Made by a program: the position numbers and the translations under genes. The notes below the pieces were generated by a model, which was not told the origin of the DNA, made no database searches, and was given only the letters and a program-made list of their open reading frames with translations. Source: UBA7446 sp024639165 (GTDB taxonomy: Bacteria; Bacteroidota; Bacteroidia; Flavobacteriales; Flavobacteriaceae). Taken from it: a stretch of 40,445 bases of DNA. The stretch is taken from the NCBI GenBank assembly GCA_024639165.1, contig JAHEIX010000013.1, positions 1 to 40,445 of the forward strand. Direction: 5' to 3'. Shown in pieces: positions 1 through 8,717 of this stretch. Numbering within the stretch: the stretch's first letter is position 1; each line of letters opens with the position of its first letter.

Positions 1-779
1 CAGGGGATTATCAACTTGTTTCAGATTATGCTACTTTATTTGATGGAAGCAATGAAAACTCAACAGAATCAATTTTTGAGTTACAACTTGCTCAAGATGC
101 ATGTAACTCTCAAATGGGTCGTAATTACACGCCTTGGAAGTATAAAGCAGGACAAGCCTTTGGATGGTTTTCAGTTTCTGCAGATGTGTATGACTACCAC
201 GCTGCAAATTATCCAGATGACCTAAGATTAGGCGCTACATATTTACATGAATATACACGTGCTGACACTGGCGGAACAGTAAGGGTATATCCGTCTAACG
301 CGGCACGTACAGCTTTTTCAAATGCCCACCCGTATTTATTTAAGCATGCTGAAAAAGATAAAAGTCACACGAATCAATGTAATAGCCAAAATTTGATTAT
401 TTACAGATATGCTGACTTAATTTTGATGTTAGCGGAAATATCTAATGAGCTTCAGAATGGTGAGGCTCTGGGCTATGTAACTGAGGTCTTAGATCGTGCT
501 GGGGTAACTCCACACGCTGGATATACAGGTGACCAAGCAAGCTTCAGAGATGCCATCATGGATGAGTATCGCTTTGAGTTACTTGGAGAAGGACTTGACT
601 CATACAACAATAGAAGAAGAGGGTATGCATACTTTTTGGAAAATACTATTAATAGACACAACAACAACCCAAATTTTAAAGCATCTGTAGACGTATTGCT
701 TAATGATGTTGAGTCAGAAGTGATGTACCTAGATATTCCACTTTTAGAAATAAACAACAACGACTTAATAAACAACTAA
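1..779 (+). CDS. susD: SusD-family outer-membrane glycan-binding lipoprotein, 3' part only
   Basis: The reading frame is open from the left edge (first full codon at base 3) to the stop at 777-779, so this is the last 258 or so residues of a larger protein; the first internal Met, at 114, is not the real start. The C-terminal half has the SusD/RagB layout: a Tyr-Arg-Tyr-Ala-Asp-Leu-Ile-Leu-Met segment near 405-430, then alpha-helical repeats and an Arg-Phe-Glu-Leu segment near 570-585. SusD homologues sit on the cell surface and close over a SusC TonB-dependent transporter to capture oligosaccharides. SusC would be expected just upstream, outside the window. The gene is followed 3 bp later by a surface lipoprotein, the usual order in a polysaccharide utilisation locus. 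Family assignment is from remembered motifs; the substrate cannot be read from this part. Confidence 0.85.
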   Translation, partial: GDYQLVSDYATLFDGSNENSTESIFELQLAQDACNSQMGRNYTPWKYKAGQAFGWFSVSADVYDYHAANYPDDLRLGATYLHEYTRADTGGTVRVYPSNAARTAFSNAHPYLFKHAEKDKSHTNQCNSQNLIIYRYADLILMLAEISNELQNGEALGYVTEVLDRAGVTPHAGYTGDQASFRDAIMDEYRFELLGEGLDSYNNRRRGYAYFLENTINRHNNNPNFKASVDVLLNDVESEVMYLDIPLLEINNNDLINN

Positions 780-782
780 AAA

Positions 783-2426
783 ATGAACGTTTCAAAATAT
801 TTATTATCAACCCTCTTATTGTCCATGTTTCTTTTCATTGGATGTGATGAAAGCGAAGATATTCAAAGATACGAGCAAGAGGTTTTAACTGTTAGCGATA
901 ACCCGCTAACGTATACTAATTTAACGAGTTACCCCCTAGTTGGCGCCATTACAAGTACTGTGCCTACTGGTGATTTTGATACGCCTTACCGCTATCGCTT
1001 GTTAAACGCAACATCAACTACAGGTACTAGTTTTAACAAGGCTGCTTTTACGGTTGATGGTGATACTGGAGCTGTAGCTTATGGTAATGCTGGCAATACG
1101 ATTACTCCTGGCACATATTCAGTAGATATAGGGGTTACAAACTCCAATGGAATGGCCGTCTACGAGGGTGCATTTGAATTAACAATTCTTGAAGTTCCTG
1201 TTCAAGTAAATATTGATGCTGCTCAAGTTGATGCTGGTATTTTTGAGCAGGGGGTTATGGCTACAGTGTCTTACACAGACACATCAGCAAGTGGCTCAGA
1301 TGTTACATCAGTATCATATGAACTTGTAGATGCCCCTGTTGGCTTTACAATAAACGCTACAACTGGCGCAATTTCAAAAGTAAATGGTGCTGTTTCAGGA
1401 CCTAATCAATTAACTGTAAGAGTTACTACCAATGCAGGTATAATTCTTGTCCAGAATATACTTACAGTAGTTGTTGGTGCTCCACCAACGCTGCAAATGG
1501 TACAACAAGACGGCACTACTGCACTTGCTAAGGCTGTAGTTTCACCATACTCAGCATATACAACAGCAGCTCCTGTTGTGGATGGAATGAGCCCAACACA
1601 GTGGGAAATCATATTTCCAAAATCACTTGTTAATAATGACCCAGATGTGACGGCTGGAGAAACTGCAATTGATTTTTCCTCCTCATTTAGTGTAGAGGAG
1701 CCCTCTGGTAAAGTATCCATTGCTGCAGACGCTGGCCTTCCAGCTGGTCTGCATACGCTTAGTTTGAAAGCTACTAATGTTACCGCTAATGAATATACAT
1801 TTGAGGATGTATTCACTATTGAGGTTGAGTCGCGTTGGGAAACAACACCTTTATACGAAAATGATTTATCAAATCTTGATCAAATCACCTTGCATCATAT
1901 CGATAGCCCTGCTACATATTTAGCTTCGACCGCAAGTCACGGTAAGACAGGAAAACCGGCAATAAAGTTTCAAACTATTAATGGGGCGGGTAATGCTGAC
2001 CGCAAAGATGCGGCTGTGGAACTTAAAATACCAATAACTGATGCTACATTTAAAAATGTAAGATTTACTTTTTATGAAGCTTTTGGTTATAATAATTTCT
2101 TTAATCAAAGACATGCTAGAGAGCTTTACAGCTATCAAGCAACTGACAACGCCGCACCTCCACTAACTCCTGATTCATGGAATATAATGATGGATATAAC
2201 TGATAGCTCTTGGTCAGGCACAAGTAGATGGGGTTCAATAGGTGCAGATATATCAACTTTCAGCAAAGTTGAAAATAAAGTTGTTGATATAGCTTCAGGA
2301 ACACAAAACCTATACTTTTTCTTAAGATGTCATAGAGTTGATGATACACATCCAACACAAGGACAATGGCTTTTGAGAAATTTTCTTGTAGAAGTTTCCA
2401 AAGCCTTTGCTGCAGAAGAATATTAA
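783..2426 (+). CDS. Surface glycan-binding lipoprotein (SusE/F position) with cadherin-like domains
   Basis: The 547-residue protein begins with a lipoprotein signal ending in Phe-Ile-Gly-Cys (Cys21), followed by Asp-Glu-Ser-Glu-Asp; acidic residues straight after the lipidated Cys are typical of Bacteroidota surface export. Residues about 40-235 look like two cadherin/Ig-type beta domains with the repeated phrase 'T-G-A-[IV]'. After a third beta-rich stretch, residues about 350-545 form a separate domain with many aromatic residues that could bind carbohydrate. It starts 3 bp after susD, where SusE/SusF or SGBP genes usually lie, so a role in holding polysaccharide at the surface is likely. 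I see no catalytic motif. The family of the C-terminal domain is not certain (a DUF5017 or choice-of-anchor-J type fold is possible). Confidence 0.75.
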   Translation: MNVSKYLLSTLLLSMFLFIGCDESEDIQRYEQEVLTVSDNPLTYTNLTSYPLVGAITSTVPTGDFDTPYRYRLLNATSTTGTSFNKAAFTVDGDTGAVAYGNAGNTITPGTYSVDIGVTNSNGMAVYEGAFELTILEVPVQVNIDAAQVDAGIFEQGVMATVSYTDTSASGSDVTSVSYELVDAPVGFTINATTGAISKVNGAVSGPNQLTVRVTTNAGIILVQNILTVVVGAPPTLQMVQQDGTTALAKAVVSPYSAYTTAAPVVDGMSPTQWEIIFPKSLVNNDPDVTAGETAIDFSSSFSVEEPSGKVSIAADAGLPAGLHTLSLKATNVTANEYTFEDVFTIEVESRWETTPLYENDLSNLDQITLHHIDSPATYLASTASHGKTGKPAIKFQTINGAGNADRKDAAVELKIPITDATFKNVRFTFYEAFGYNNFFNQRHARELYSYQATDNAAPPLTPDSWNIMMDITDSSWSGTSRWGSIGADISTFSKVENKVVDIASGTQNLYFFLRCHRVDDTHPTQGQWLLRNFLVEVSKAFAAEEY

Positions 2427-2471
2427 ACTTTTTAAACAAAAAGTAAAACCTAAATACTAAATAACATAAAT

Positions 2472-3614
2472 ATGAAACAATTATACTTTTTACTAATCTT
2501 AACGCTATCATTTGGCGTTTATTCACAAGGTGTATTCACATATAATTATGATGTCGCTACCAATGCTGCTGGATTTAAAACAGCTTTGGATTCTGGTGAT
2601 TCTACTTGGGGTGGTGATTCCGGTGGCGCAGATAACCAAAAACCTGCTAAAGCAGGATATATGGGCACTATCGGAGTAGGCGCAACTACTGCTAATGGTT
2701 TTGAAGCACCTGGATGTGTTTTAATTCCAGGGAGTAAGTTACCCAGCGGCTCAGGAAGTACAAATATTTACACGCAAAGATATCCAAATACTACAACCAA
2801 CGGTGGTGCTGCTAGTTTAAACCTTAATAGTGGTAAAGTGTATTTCTCAATTGCATTACAAGGTTGGAATTTAACAACTGGTTCTAATAATAAGCTTACC
2901 TTTAAGTTTAGGGATACCAATGCCCATGTAATAGCTGCACTTACACTACGTGAAGACCCTAACAACGCTGGTCAAGCCCAGCTTATAGGAAATGTTTATA
3001 ACGCAAATTCAAATGGCCAACAAAAATCAGCAGGCCATTTTGGAGCAAACAGTCTTGTATCGACGACTTCAGTTGTTCTAGGGGTTACAATTGATTATGA
3101 CCAAGACACATGGGAATTTTGGGCAACAGAGCCTGGAAGTGTAGCTGGCTTTACATATAGTGGGTATACTGCAAGAACGGGGACTTTTGGAGCTACTGAC
3201 ACAAACACCACTTCAATTGCAGGTGTAACGGTTGACCACCTAACGATTGCTGTTCAAAGACCTGCTGGTGGCACTGGGTCAGCAGTAGGAACTGTAGGTA
3301 CTGCTGACTATTGGTTACTAGACCAAATAAAAATTCATGCTCCTAATTATGTAGACACTGTAAATTATACTGCATCTGTGGATGAATTTATGCAAAGCTC
3401 ATTTAGTGTTTACCCAAACCCTGCTGACAATTATATTGTTTTACAAAATGCTAAAGTTGGTGACAAAGTAGATTTATTTGATGTAGTTGGAAAGAAAGTA
3501 AAATCTTTCAATGTTGAGTCTGAAATCCAACAAATGGATATCAGTGAACTAAAAACGGGTGTATATTTTGCACGCTCTAATCAGCAAGAAACAATCAAAT
3601 TCATAAAAAAATAA
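2472..3614 (+). CDS. T9SS-exported putative carbohydrate-binding protein
   Basis: The 380-residue protein has a signal peptide (residues 1 to about 19, ending Val-Tyr-Ser-Gln) and a typical type A T9SS sorting domain over the last 75 residues: 'SVYPNPADNY', then 'LFDVVGKKV' and 'LKTGVYFAR'. The middle, about residues 20-300, is rich in Gly, Ser, Thr and Asn with beta-strand periodicity, as in laminin-G/concanavalin-type binding modules, and has no clear glycosidase motif. It follows the SusE-like gene by 45 bp and precedes a strong terminator, so it closes the susCD-type transcription unit. A surface glycan-binding role is inferred from position and secretion signal. I do not recognise the central domain, and a novel lyase or hydrolase fold cannot be excluded. 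Confidence 0.7.
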   Translation: MKQLYFLLILTLSFGVYSQGVFTYNYDVATNAAGFKTALDSGDSTWGGDSGGADNQKPAKAGYMGTIGVGATTANGFEAPGCVLIPGSKLPSGSGSTNIYTQRYPNTTTNGGAASLNLNSGKVYFSIALQGWNLTTGSNNKLTFKFRDTNAHVIAALTLREDPNNAGQAQLIGNVYNANSNGQQKSAGHFGANSLVSTTSVVLGVTIDYDQDTWEFWATEPGSVAGFTYSGYTARTGTFGATDTNTTSIAGVTVDHLTIAVQRPAGGTGSAVGTVGTADYWLLDQIKIHAPNYVDTVNYTASVDEFMQSSFSVYPNPADNYIVLQNAKVGDKVDLFDVVGKKVKSFNVESEIQQMDISELKTGVYFARSNQQETIKFIKK

Positions 3615-3624
3615 ATTTTAACTC

Positions 3625-3662
3625 AAAAAAGGGGGAGGGTAAATTTTACACTCCCTTTTTTT
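3625..3662 (+). terminator. Rho-independent terminator after the SusD/SusE-like operon
   Basis: GGGAG (3633-3637) and GTAAA (3639-3643) pair with TTTAC (3645-3649) and CTCCC (3651-3655), giving a 10-bp stem with one internal mismatch and a one-base centre, followed by a run of seven T. A run of A precedes it, so it could work in both directions. It separates the binding-protein genes from the enzyme genes, although weak read-through could still feed the genes downstream. Confidence 0.85.
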
Positions 3663-3674
3663 AATATCCAAAAA

Positions 3675-4031
3675 ATGAAAAAAATCATCTTTTCTATTAC
3701 AGCAATTGCCTTTTCTTTTTGTGCTCAAGCACAAGACTACACCAAGTTTCAAATGAATCGAGCGACTATGTTTTCAACGTATATCGCTGAAAAAATGGAG
3801 TTAAATGAAACGCAACAGCAGTTTGTTTACGACGTAATGCTTGCTCGTGTTTACAATTCGAATGCAACTATTAAGTCACAAAACCTAACGGCGCAAGCAG
3901 ACAAACAAGCTGTCTATAAATCTGAATATAAGAAAGCTCAAGAAAAATTAGCAGCTGAGTTTGGAGCTAAATTCGCTAGAAAAATGATGACCCTAAGTAA
4001 TGAGGCGCGAAAAAATGCTGACAAGAAATAG
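3675..4031 (+). CDS. Small exported protein of unknown function in the PUL
   Basis: The 118-residue protein has a clear signal peptide (Met-Lys-Lys start, hydrophobic core, cleavage near Ala-Gln-Ala-Gln). The mature part is about 98 residues, mostly helical and charged, with the phrase 'LNETQQQFVYDVMLARV' and a Lys-rich C-terminus. The Leu-Asn-Glu-Thr-Gln pattern recalls small periplasmic helical proteins of the Spy/CpxP style, but the similarity is too weak for a name. It begins 12 bp after the terminator run and its end overlaps the GH5 gene by up to 32 bp, so the two are probably translated together. A periplasmic or cell-envelope location is likely. The role is unknown. Confidence 0.65.
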   Translation: MKKIIFSITAIAFSFCAQAQDYTKFQMNRATMFSTYIAEKMELNETQQQFVYDVMLARVYNSNATIKSQNLTAQADKQAVYKSEYKKAQEKLAAEFGAKFARKMMTLSNEARKNADKK

Positions 4032-6063
4032 GTATTTTACATTTTCAACAATCAAAGCAAAGAACCTGCTACTTTTATTGGTAGCAGGTTTTTTAAGCGC
4101 CCAGCAGACCCCACAAGAGCTGGTCACAAAGATGGGCCGTGGACTTAATTTAGGGAATGTGCTTAGTGCTCCAGTTGAAGGAAACTGGGCGGGCGCAGCA
4201 ACCGAACAGTACTTTATTGATGTGGCAAATGCTGGCTTTAAAAATGTTCGGATTCCTATGGACTTCTTCGGCACCAGAACTTCTGGTAGTAATGCCGGAT
4301 ATAGTACAAATGCAAACACTAGCTTTACAGGAACACGCTCCGATTATGTAGTGAGTTCCACATATCTAAACCGAATTGAACAAGTCATTCAATGGGGGCT
4401 TAATCAAGGTTTGGTCATTGTTTTAGATTTTCATGGTGCTACTTTAAAATCTGATTTTATTTACACATTTGACTCCGAAAAGGGAGAATATACACACCCC
4501 ACGTCTGCCAAAAGAGCCGCAGACCTGTCTAAATTCTACTCGATTTGGGAACAAATTGCAGATAGATTTAAAAATTACAGTGACGACCTAATTTTTGAGG
4601 TCATTAATGAACCCTATTTTCATATTTCAGCCTCCGAAATGTATGAGATTAATGCCGAAGTAATTTCAATTGTTAGGGCCTCGGGAGGTAATAACTCGAC
4701 AAGAAAAATAGTTGTTACAGGCGGCTCGCAAAACAGTTTTAGAGCGATAACCACCATTGGAAATCAAATTATTAATAGTGATAATTACCTTATTGCTACA
4801 TTTCACTATTATCTGCCATTTAGCTTTACAAAGTCTAGCGATTACAGGTATAATGAAAACAATTGGGGTACCAACCAGGATAAAAATGATGTTGATGCTG
4901 ATTTTCAAACAGTTGCTGACTGGGCAAATCAGTTTAACCCCCCTGTGGCTGTTTATTTAGGTGAGTTTAGTGCTGACAATGCATATGGTTATAGTTATCA
5001 AACAGGAGACTTACACCTTGTTACAGCAAATAATTCACCCAATGGCAATGGATATGCAGATGGTGGACCTGACCTTAACTCTAGGTATGAGTATCACGCA
5101 TATTTGGCAAACGCCGCTATTAGCAGGGATTTTTCATTTTCAGCTTGGGATGCTGGTGGTGAAGCTTCTAAATCCATTCACTTGCGAAAAGACTCAGGTC
5201 TTACTGTATATGACATTGATTACTTCTGTGTGGACAGCTACGATCCAAAATCCACAACAATAAGTACTGAGGTTGAAACGAGTCTTTGGGTGGATGATAT
5301 TAAGGACGCTTTGCTTGGTGTTGAAAGAACATGTAATGATTCCGATGTACTAAAAAATATGGATTTTGAGTGTGGATTAGACAACAATTGGTCTTTGTAT
5401 CGTCAGCCAGATAATAATAATAAGGCTGTGCTTGAAGATGCAACCTGCAGCGGTTCCTTAGCTGGCGTTAGTGCAGCTAAAATTACTGTTTTGCAATCTG
5501 GACAGCTTGACACTGCAATTTTAAAAAACGCACAAATTTCTAATGATGGTAGCTTTAATAATAAACGATATACTTTCAGTGTATATGGCAAGGGAAGTTC
5601 CCCTGATTTAACGTTTAAAATGCGGGTAAAATATATATTAAATGACAATCAATTTACGGGGTCTCAAGTAAAAACGCTACAAACATCTTATCCCCAAACG
5701 CCATATACTTTTTCATTTGATGTCCCAGATGGAACCTCCGCTATACAATTTCAGCTACTGTGTGGACAGGACATTGGAACGTATTATTTTGACAACTTTT
5801 CAGTTACACAGGAAACATTAAGTAAAAAAGACCTTTCTCAAAATATTAATATTTATCCAAATCCTGTAAGCAACAAACTTTACATTGAAAAAGACGTTTC
5901 AGTTGTTGCAGCATCCCTTTATGATATCAATGGAAAAAAAATTAGCTCTTGGGATGGGCAAAAAAATGAATATGACCTTTCCTTTCTAAAAAATGGCATA
6001 TATTTTATAGAAATCATCACTCAAAATAACCTCTTTTGTACTAGGAGTATCATTAAGAGATAG
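4000..6063 (+). CDS. GH5 family endo-glycosidase with CBM-like domain and T9SS sorting domain
   Basis: The 687-residue protein has an N-terminal signal anchor (hydrophobic LLLLLVAGFLSA), then a GH5-type TIM barrel at about residues 38-440. It has the 'GLNLGN' opening, 'RIP' on strand 2, 'VLDFHG', the acid/base Glu204 in 'FEVINEP' and the nucleophile Glu322 in 'VYLGEFS'. Residues about 455-605 resemble a CBM4/9-type jelly roll starting 'NMDFECGLDNNW'. The last 75 residues are a T9SS type A domain ('NIYPNPVSNKLYIE', ending 'LKNGIYFIEI'). It is therefore probably secreted or surface bound and makes the first cuts in the polymer. GH5 covers cellulases, mannanases, xylanases and others; I cannot give a subfamily. 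The start at 4000 overlaps the previous gene by 32 bp; Met at 4015 is an equally plausible start. Confidence 0.85.
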   Translation: MRREKMLTRNRYFTFSTIKAKNLLLLLVAGFLSAQQTPQELVTKMGRGLNLGNVLSAPVEGNWAGAATEQYFIDVANAGFKNVRIPMDFFGTRTSGSNAGYSTNANTSFTGTRSDYVVSSTYLNRIEQVIQWGLNQGLVIVLDFHGATLKSDFIYTFDSEKGEYTHPTSAKRAADLSKFYSIWEQIADRFKNYSDDLIFEVINEPYFHISASEMYEINAEVISIVRASGGNNSTRKIVVTGGSQNSFRAITTIGNQIINSDNYLIATFHYYLPFSFTKSSDYRYNENNWGTNQDKNDVDADFQTVADWANQFNPPVAVYLGEFSADNAYGYSYQTGDLHLVTANNSPNGNGYADGGPDLNSRYEYHAYLANAAISRDFSFSAWDAGGEASKSIHLRKDSGLTVYDIDYFCVDSYDPKSTTISTEVETSLWVDDIKDALLGVERTCNDSDVLKNMDFECGLDNNWSLYRQPDNNNKAVLEDATCSGSLAGVSAAKITVLQSGQLDTAILKNAQISNDGSFNNKRYTFSVYGKGSSPDLTFKMRVKYILNDNQFTGSQVKTLQTSYPQTPYTFSFDVPDGTSAIQFQLLCGQDIGTYYFDNFSVTQETLSKKDLSQNINIYPNPVSNKLYIEKDVSVVAASLYDINGKKISSWDGQKNEYDLSFLKNGIYFIEIITQNNLFCTRSIIKR

Positions 6064-6095
6064 TAGTTAACCAAAACCAACCAACAGCAACCCAA

Positions 6096-8714
6096 ATGCA
6101 TAGCATAGTTTATTTTTTTCTTATCGCTTTTTCTTGTGCCGTTTTTGGACAAAACAACAAGCAGCTTAATGTTGTGTTTATTGCAGTTGATGATCTGAAA
6201 CCAACTATTAGAAGCTTTGGTGATAACCTCGCCGTTACGCCTAATATGGATATGTTGGCAAGAAAATCAAGCGTATTTCTAAATGCTCATACCCAACAAG
6301 CTATTTGCAGCCCCTCACGCATAAGTTTACTTACAGGCTTAAGACCAGACAAGACACAAGTCTATGATTTAAAAACCCGAATGCGTGATAAACTCCCCAA
6401 TGTTGTAACCCTTCCCCAGCATTTTAAACAAATGGGATACACAACTGCAGGTGTCGGTAAAATATTTGATCCCAGAGGCGTTGATCAACAAGCGGATGCA
6501 GCCTCCTGGTCACTTCTCTTTAAGCGGGCACATCAGCTCAAATATCCAAGTGCGTGGGGTTCGCCTGTTATGGGATATTATCAAAACAAAGAAATAAAAG
6601 CCAATATCAGGGCCTATCTAAAAGAGAACAACATCAAGAGCAGCCAAGCAGCTAAGGCATTAAAAGGGAAGTATAAACCCCCTGTTTCTTCAAGTTCTGC
6701 ACCGGATGAAGCTTATGTTGACGGTGCTATTGCAGCAGAAGCATTGCGCATGATTGATGACTTGTCTCAAAATTCAAAACCCTTTTTCCTTGCGGTTGGC
6801 TTTAAGCGTCCGCATTTGCCTTTTTCTGCTCCACAGCAATATTGGGATTTTTACAAGAAAGAACGCATGCCCCTTGCATCTTTTAGGGCACGCGCTCAAA
6901 ACACGGGAAAATTGGCTTATCATGGTTCTGGCGAATTACGCTCATACGTTGAAGATGGACGTGAATACACCACAGATGCCAACAACCAATTGGTCTTAGA
7001 TGAAGACTTTCAACGTGATCTTATACACGGCTATTATGCTTGCGTATCATTCATTGATTTTCAGATTGGTAAAATCGTCAATAAGCTCAAAAAAGATGGG
7101 TTGATGGACAACACGATTATTGTGATATGGGGTGACCATGGTTTTCATTTGGGCGATCACCGCTTGTGGAATAAACATTCAAATTTTGAGCAAGCAACAC
7201 GTTCCCCTTTGATTATTTATAACCCTAAAACAAAGGCTGCTCAAAAAATCATATCGCCAACCGAGTTTATAGATGTTTTCCCCACCTTGGCTGATATGGC
7301 GCAAATAGCACCGCCTTCAAATGTTGACGGGACTTCCTTATTGCCTATGATGGTAGGGCAACAACAATCGGTTAAAGACTTTGCTGTAAGCCAATACCCA
7401 AGAAACAATAAGATGGGGTATAGTTTTAGAACAGCTGCTCATCGCTACACGCTTTGGATAGACAAGTCTAAAATAGGTCAAAAAATCTCCGATAAAGATA
7501 TTGTTCAAGAAGAGCTATTCGACTATAGTACCGATCCACTGGAAACAAAAAATCATATTGGGTTGAAAGGATATGCTGCTATTTATGACGAGCTTAAAAA
7601 GAAAGCCTTGACTTTCTTATCACCAGCCAAACCACCAAAAGCACAGCCCAAATCACAAGCCAAAAAGGCTAGTGGTGGGATTAAGGATTTAATTTTTGAA
7701 AAAGGCTATAATCCGAATCAGGTATATATTGGCGCTACTTTAAATCATAGACAACTCAATACTAAAGTATCAGATCTTTTCCTTCAAGAATTTACTTATT
7801 CAACCCCTGAAAACTGCGCCAAGCAAGCGCGAATTCATCCAAAACCAGGCGTTTGGGACTGGAACCTCATTAACGACTATTTAGATTTTGCTGATAAAAA
7901 CAACATTACGCTGCGCATCCACGGCCCGATAAGCCCGCAAGCCTCGCATTGGGCAAAGACAGACAGTAGAACTAAAAAAGAATTGGAAAAGAACATGGTG
8001 GAGTTTTTTACTGCGCTTTGCAAACGCATGAACAAAGAACCCTCTGTCAAGTGGATGGATGTCGTTAATGAAACCATTACTCCTGAGGGTTTTTGGTTTG
8101 AAGAAAAACCAGGCGTAACCCTTTGGGAAAACCCTTGGGAACAAATTGGTAGGGATAAAAACGATGTACCCCTTTATATCACAAAAGCATTTGAGATTGC
8201 CAATAAGTACGCAACTGAGAAAAGCTTGGTGTTTAACCAACACGGAGGTATGGAACCCAAAATGTGGGATAAAGTAAAAGAGACCATTTTATACCTCAAG
8301 GCACAAGGGTATCGGGTTGACGGTTTGGGGTGGCAGGCCCATTTGAGAAGCAATAAACCACTTGCGCTAGACAAAAAACAACTAGACTATTTTGCTTCCC
8401 TTATTGATTGGGCGCATCAACACGGACTGGATTTTCACGTCACCGAAATTGATTACCAAATAATGGATTCAAGTATTAATTTGAAATCACTACAAGATCA
8501 AGCATCAGCATATTCTAATATTTTAAAAGTTTTATTGTCAAAAAGAAAAAATGGTGTAGTGACTTTTAATACTTGGGGAATGATTGATAAAAATACGGGT
8601 AGGCATCATGATAAATTTCGATTCATATTTGATAAAAATAGTAACCCAAAGCCAGCATATTTTGCGCTCAGAGAAGCCGTTGTTAAACCAGATGACAAAT
8701 TAATATTAAAGTAA
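6096..8714 (+). CDS. Bifunctional S1 sulfatase - GH10 endo-xylanase-like fusion
   Basis: One uninterrupted frame of 872 residues. After a signal peptide (1 to about 19), residues about 22-505 are an S1 sulfatase of the iduronate-2-sulfatase-like type. It has 'VDDLKP', Cys71 in Cys-Ser-Pro-Ser-Arg (to be oxidised to formylglycine), 'GFKRPHLPF' and the metal ligands in 'GDHGFHLGDH'. A Pro/Lys/Gln/Ala-rich linker (about 508-527) leads to a GH10 domain (about 528-868). Glu659 in 'MDVVNET' is the expected acid/base and Glu784 in 'FHVTEID' the nucleophile. The GH10 is of a divergent clade, with 'RIHGPISPQ' where classical xylanases have GHTLVWH. No T9SS domain is present, so it is probably periplasmic. 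It lies 32 bp after GH5 and 3 bp before GH3. The fusion implies sequential action on a sulfated xylan-like chain (inference). Confidence 0.92.
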   Translation: MHSIVYFFLIAFSCAVFGQNNKQLNVVFIAVDDLKPTIRSFGDNLAVTPNMDMLARKSSVFLNAHTQQAICSPSRISLLTGLRPDKTQVYDLKTRMRDKLPNVVTLPQHFKQMGYTTAGVGKIFDPRGVDQQADAASWSLLFKRAHQLKYPSAWGSPVMGYYQNKEIKANIRAYLKENNIKSSQAAKALKGKYKPPVSSSSAPDEAYVDGAIAAEALRMIDDLSQNSKPFFLAVGFKRPHLPFSAPQQYWDFYKKERMPLASFRARAQNTGKLAYHGSGELRSYVEDGREYTTDANNQLVLDEDFQRDLIHGYYACVSFIDFQIGKIVNKLKKDGLMDNTIIVIWGDHGFHLGDHRLWNKHSNFEQATRSPLIIYNPKTKAAQKIISPTEFIDVFPTLADMAQIAPPSNVDGTSLLPMMVGQQQSVKDFAVSQYPRNNKMGYSFRTAAHRYTLWIDKSKIGQKISDKDIVQEELFDYSTDPLETKNHIGLKGYAAIYDELKKKALTFLSPAKPPKAQPKSQAKKASGGIKDLIFEKGYNPNQVYIGATLNHRQLNTKVSDLFLQEFTYSTPENCAKQARIHPKPGVWDWNLINDYLDFADKNNITLRIHGPISPQASHWAKTDSRTKKELEKNMVEFFTALCKRMNKEPSVKWMDVVNETITPEGFWFEEKPGVTLWENPWEQIGRDKNDVPLYITKAFEIANKYATEKSLVFNQHGGMEPKMWDKVKETILYLKAQGYRVDGLGWQAHLRSNKPLALDKKQLDYFASLIDWAHQHGLDFHVTEIDYQIMDSSINLKSLQDQASAYSNILKVLLSKRKNGVVTFNTWGMIDKNTGRHHDKFRFIFDKNSNPKPAYFALREAVVKPDDKLILK

Positions 8715-8717
8715 ATT

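Noticed and set aside
7600..7700. Sulfatase-GH10 junction as an assembly or frameshift fusion of two genes
   Set aside because: The frame is continuous, the linker is a typical low-complexity one, and the GH10 half has no start codon with signal peptide of its own.
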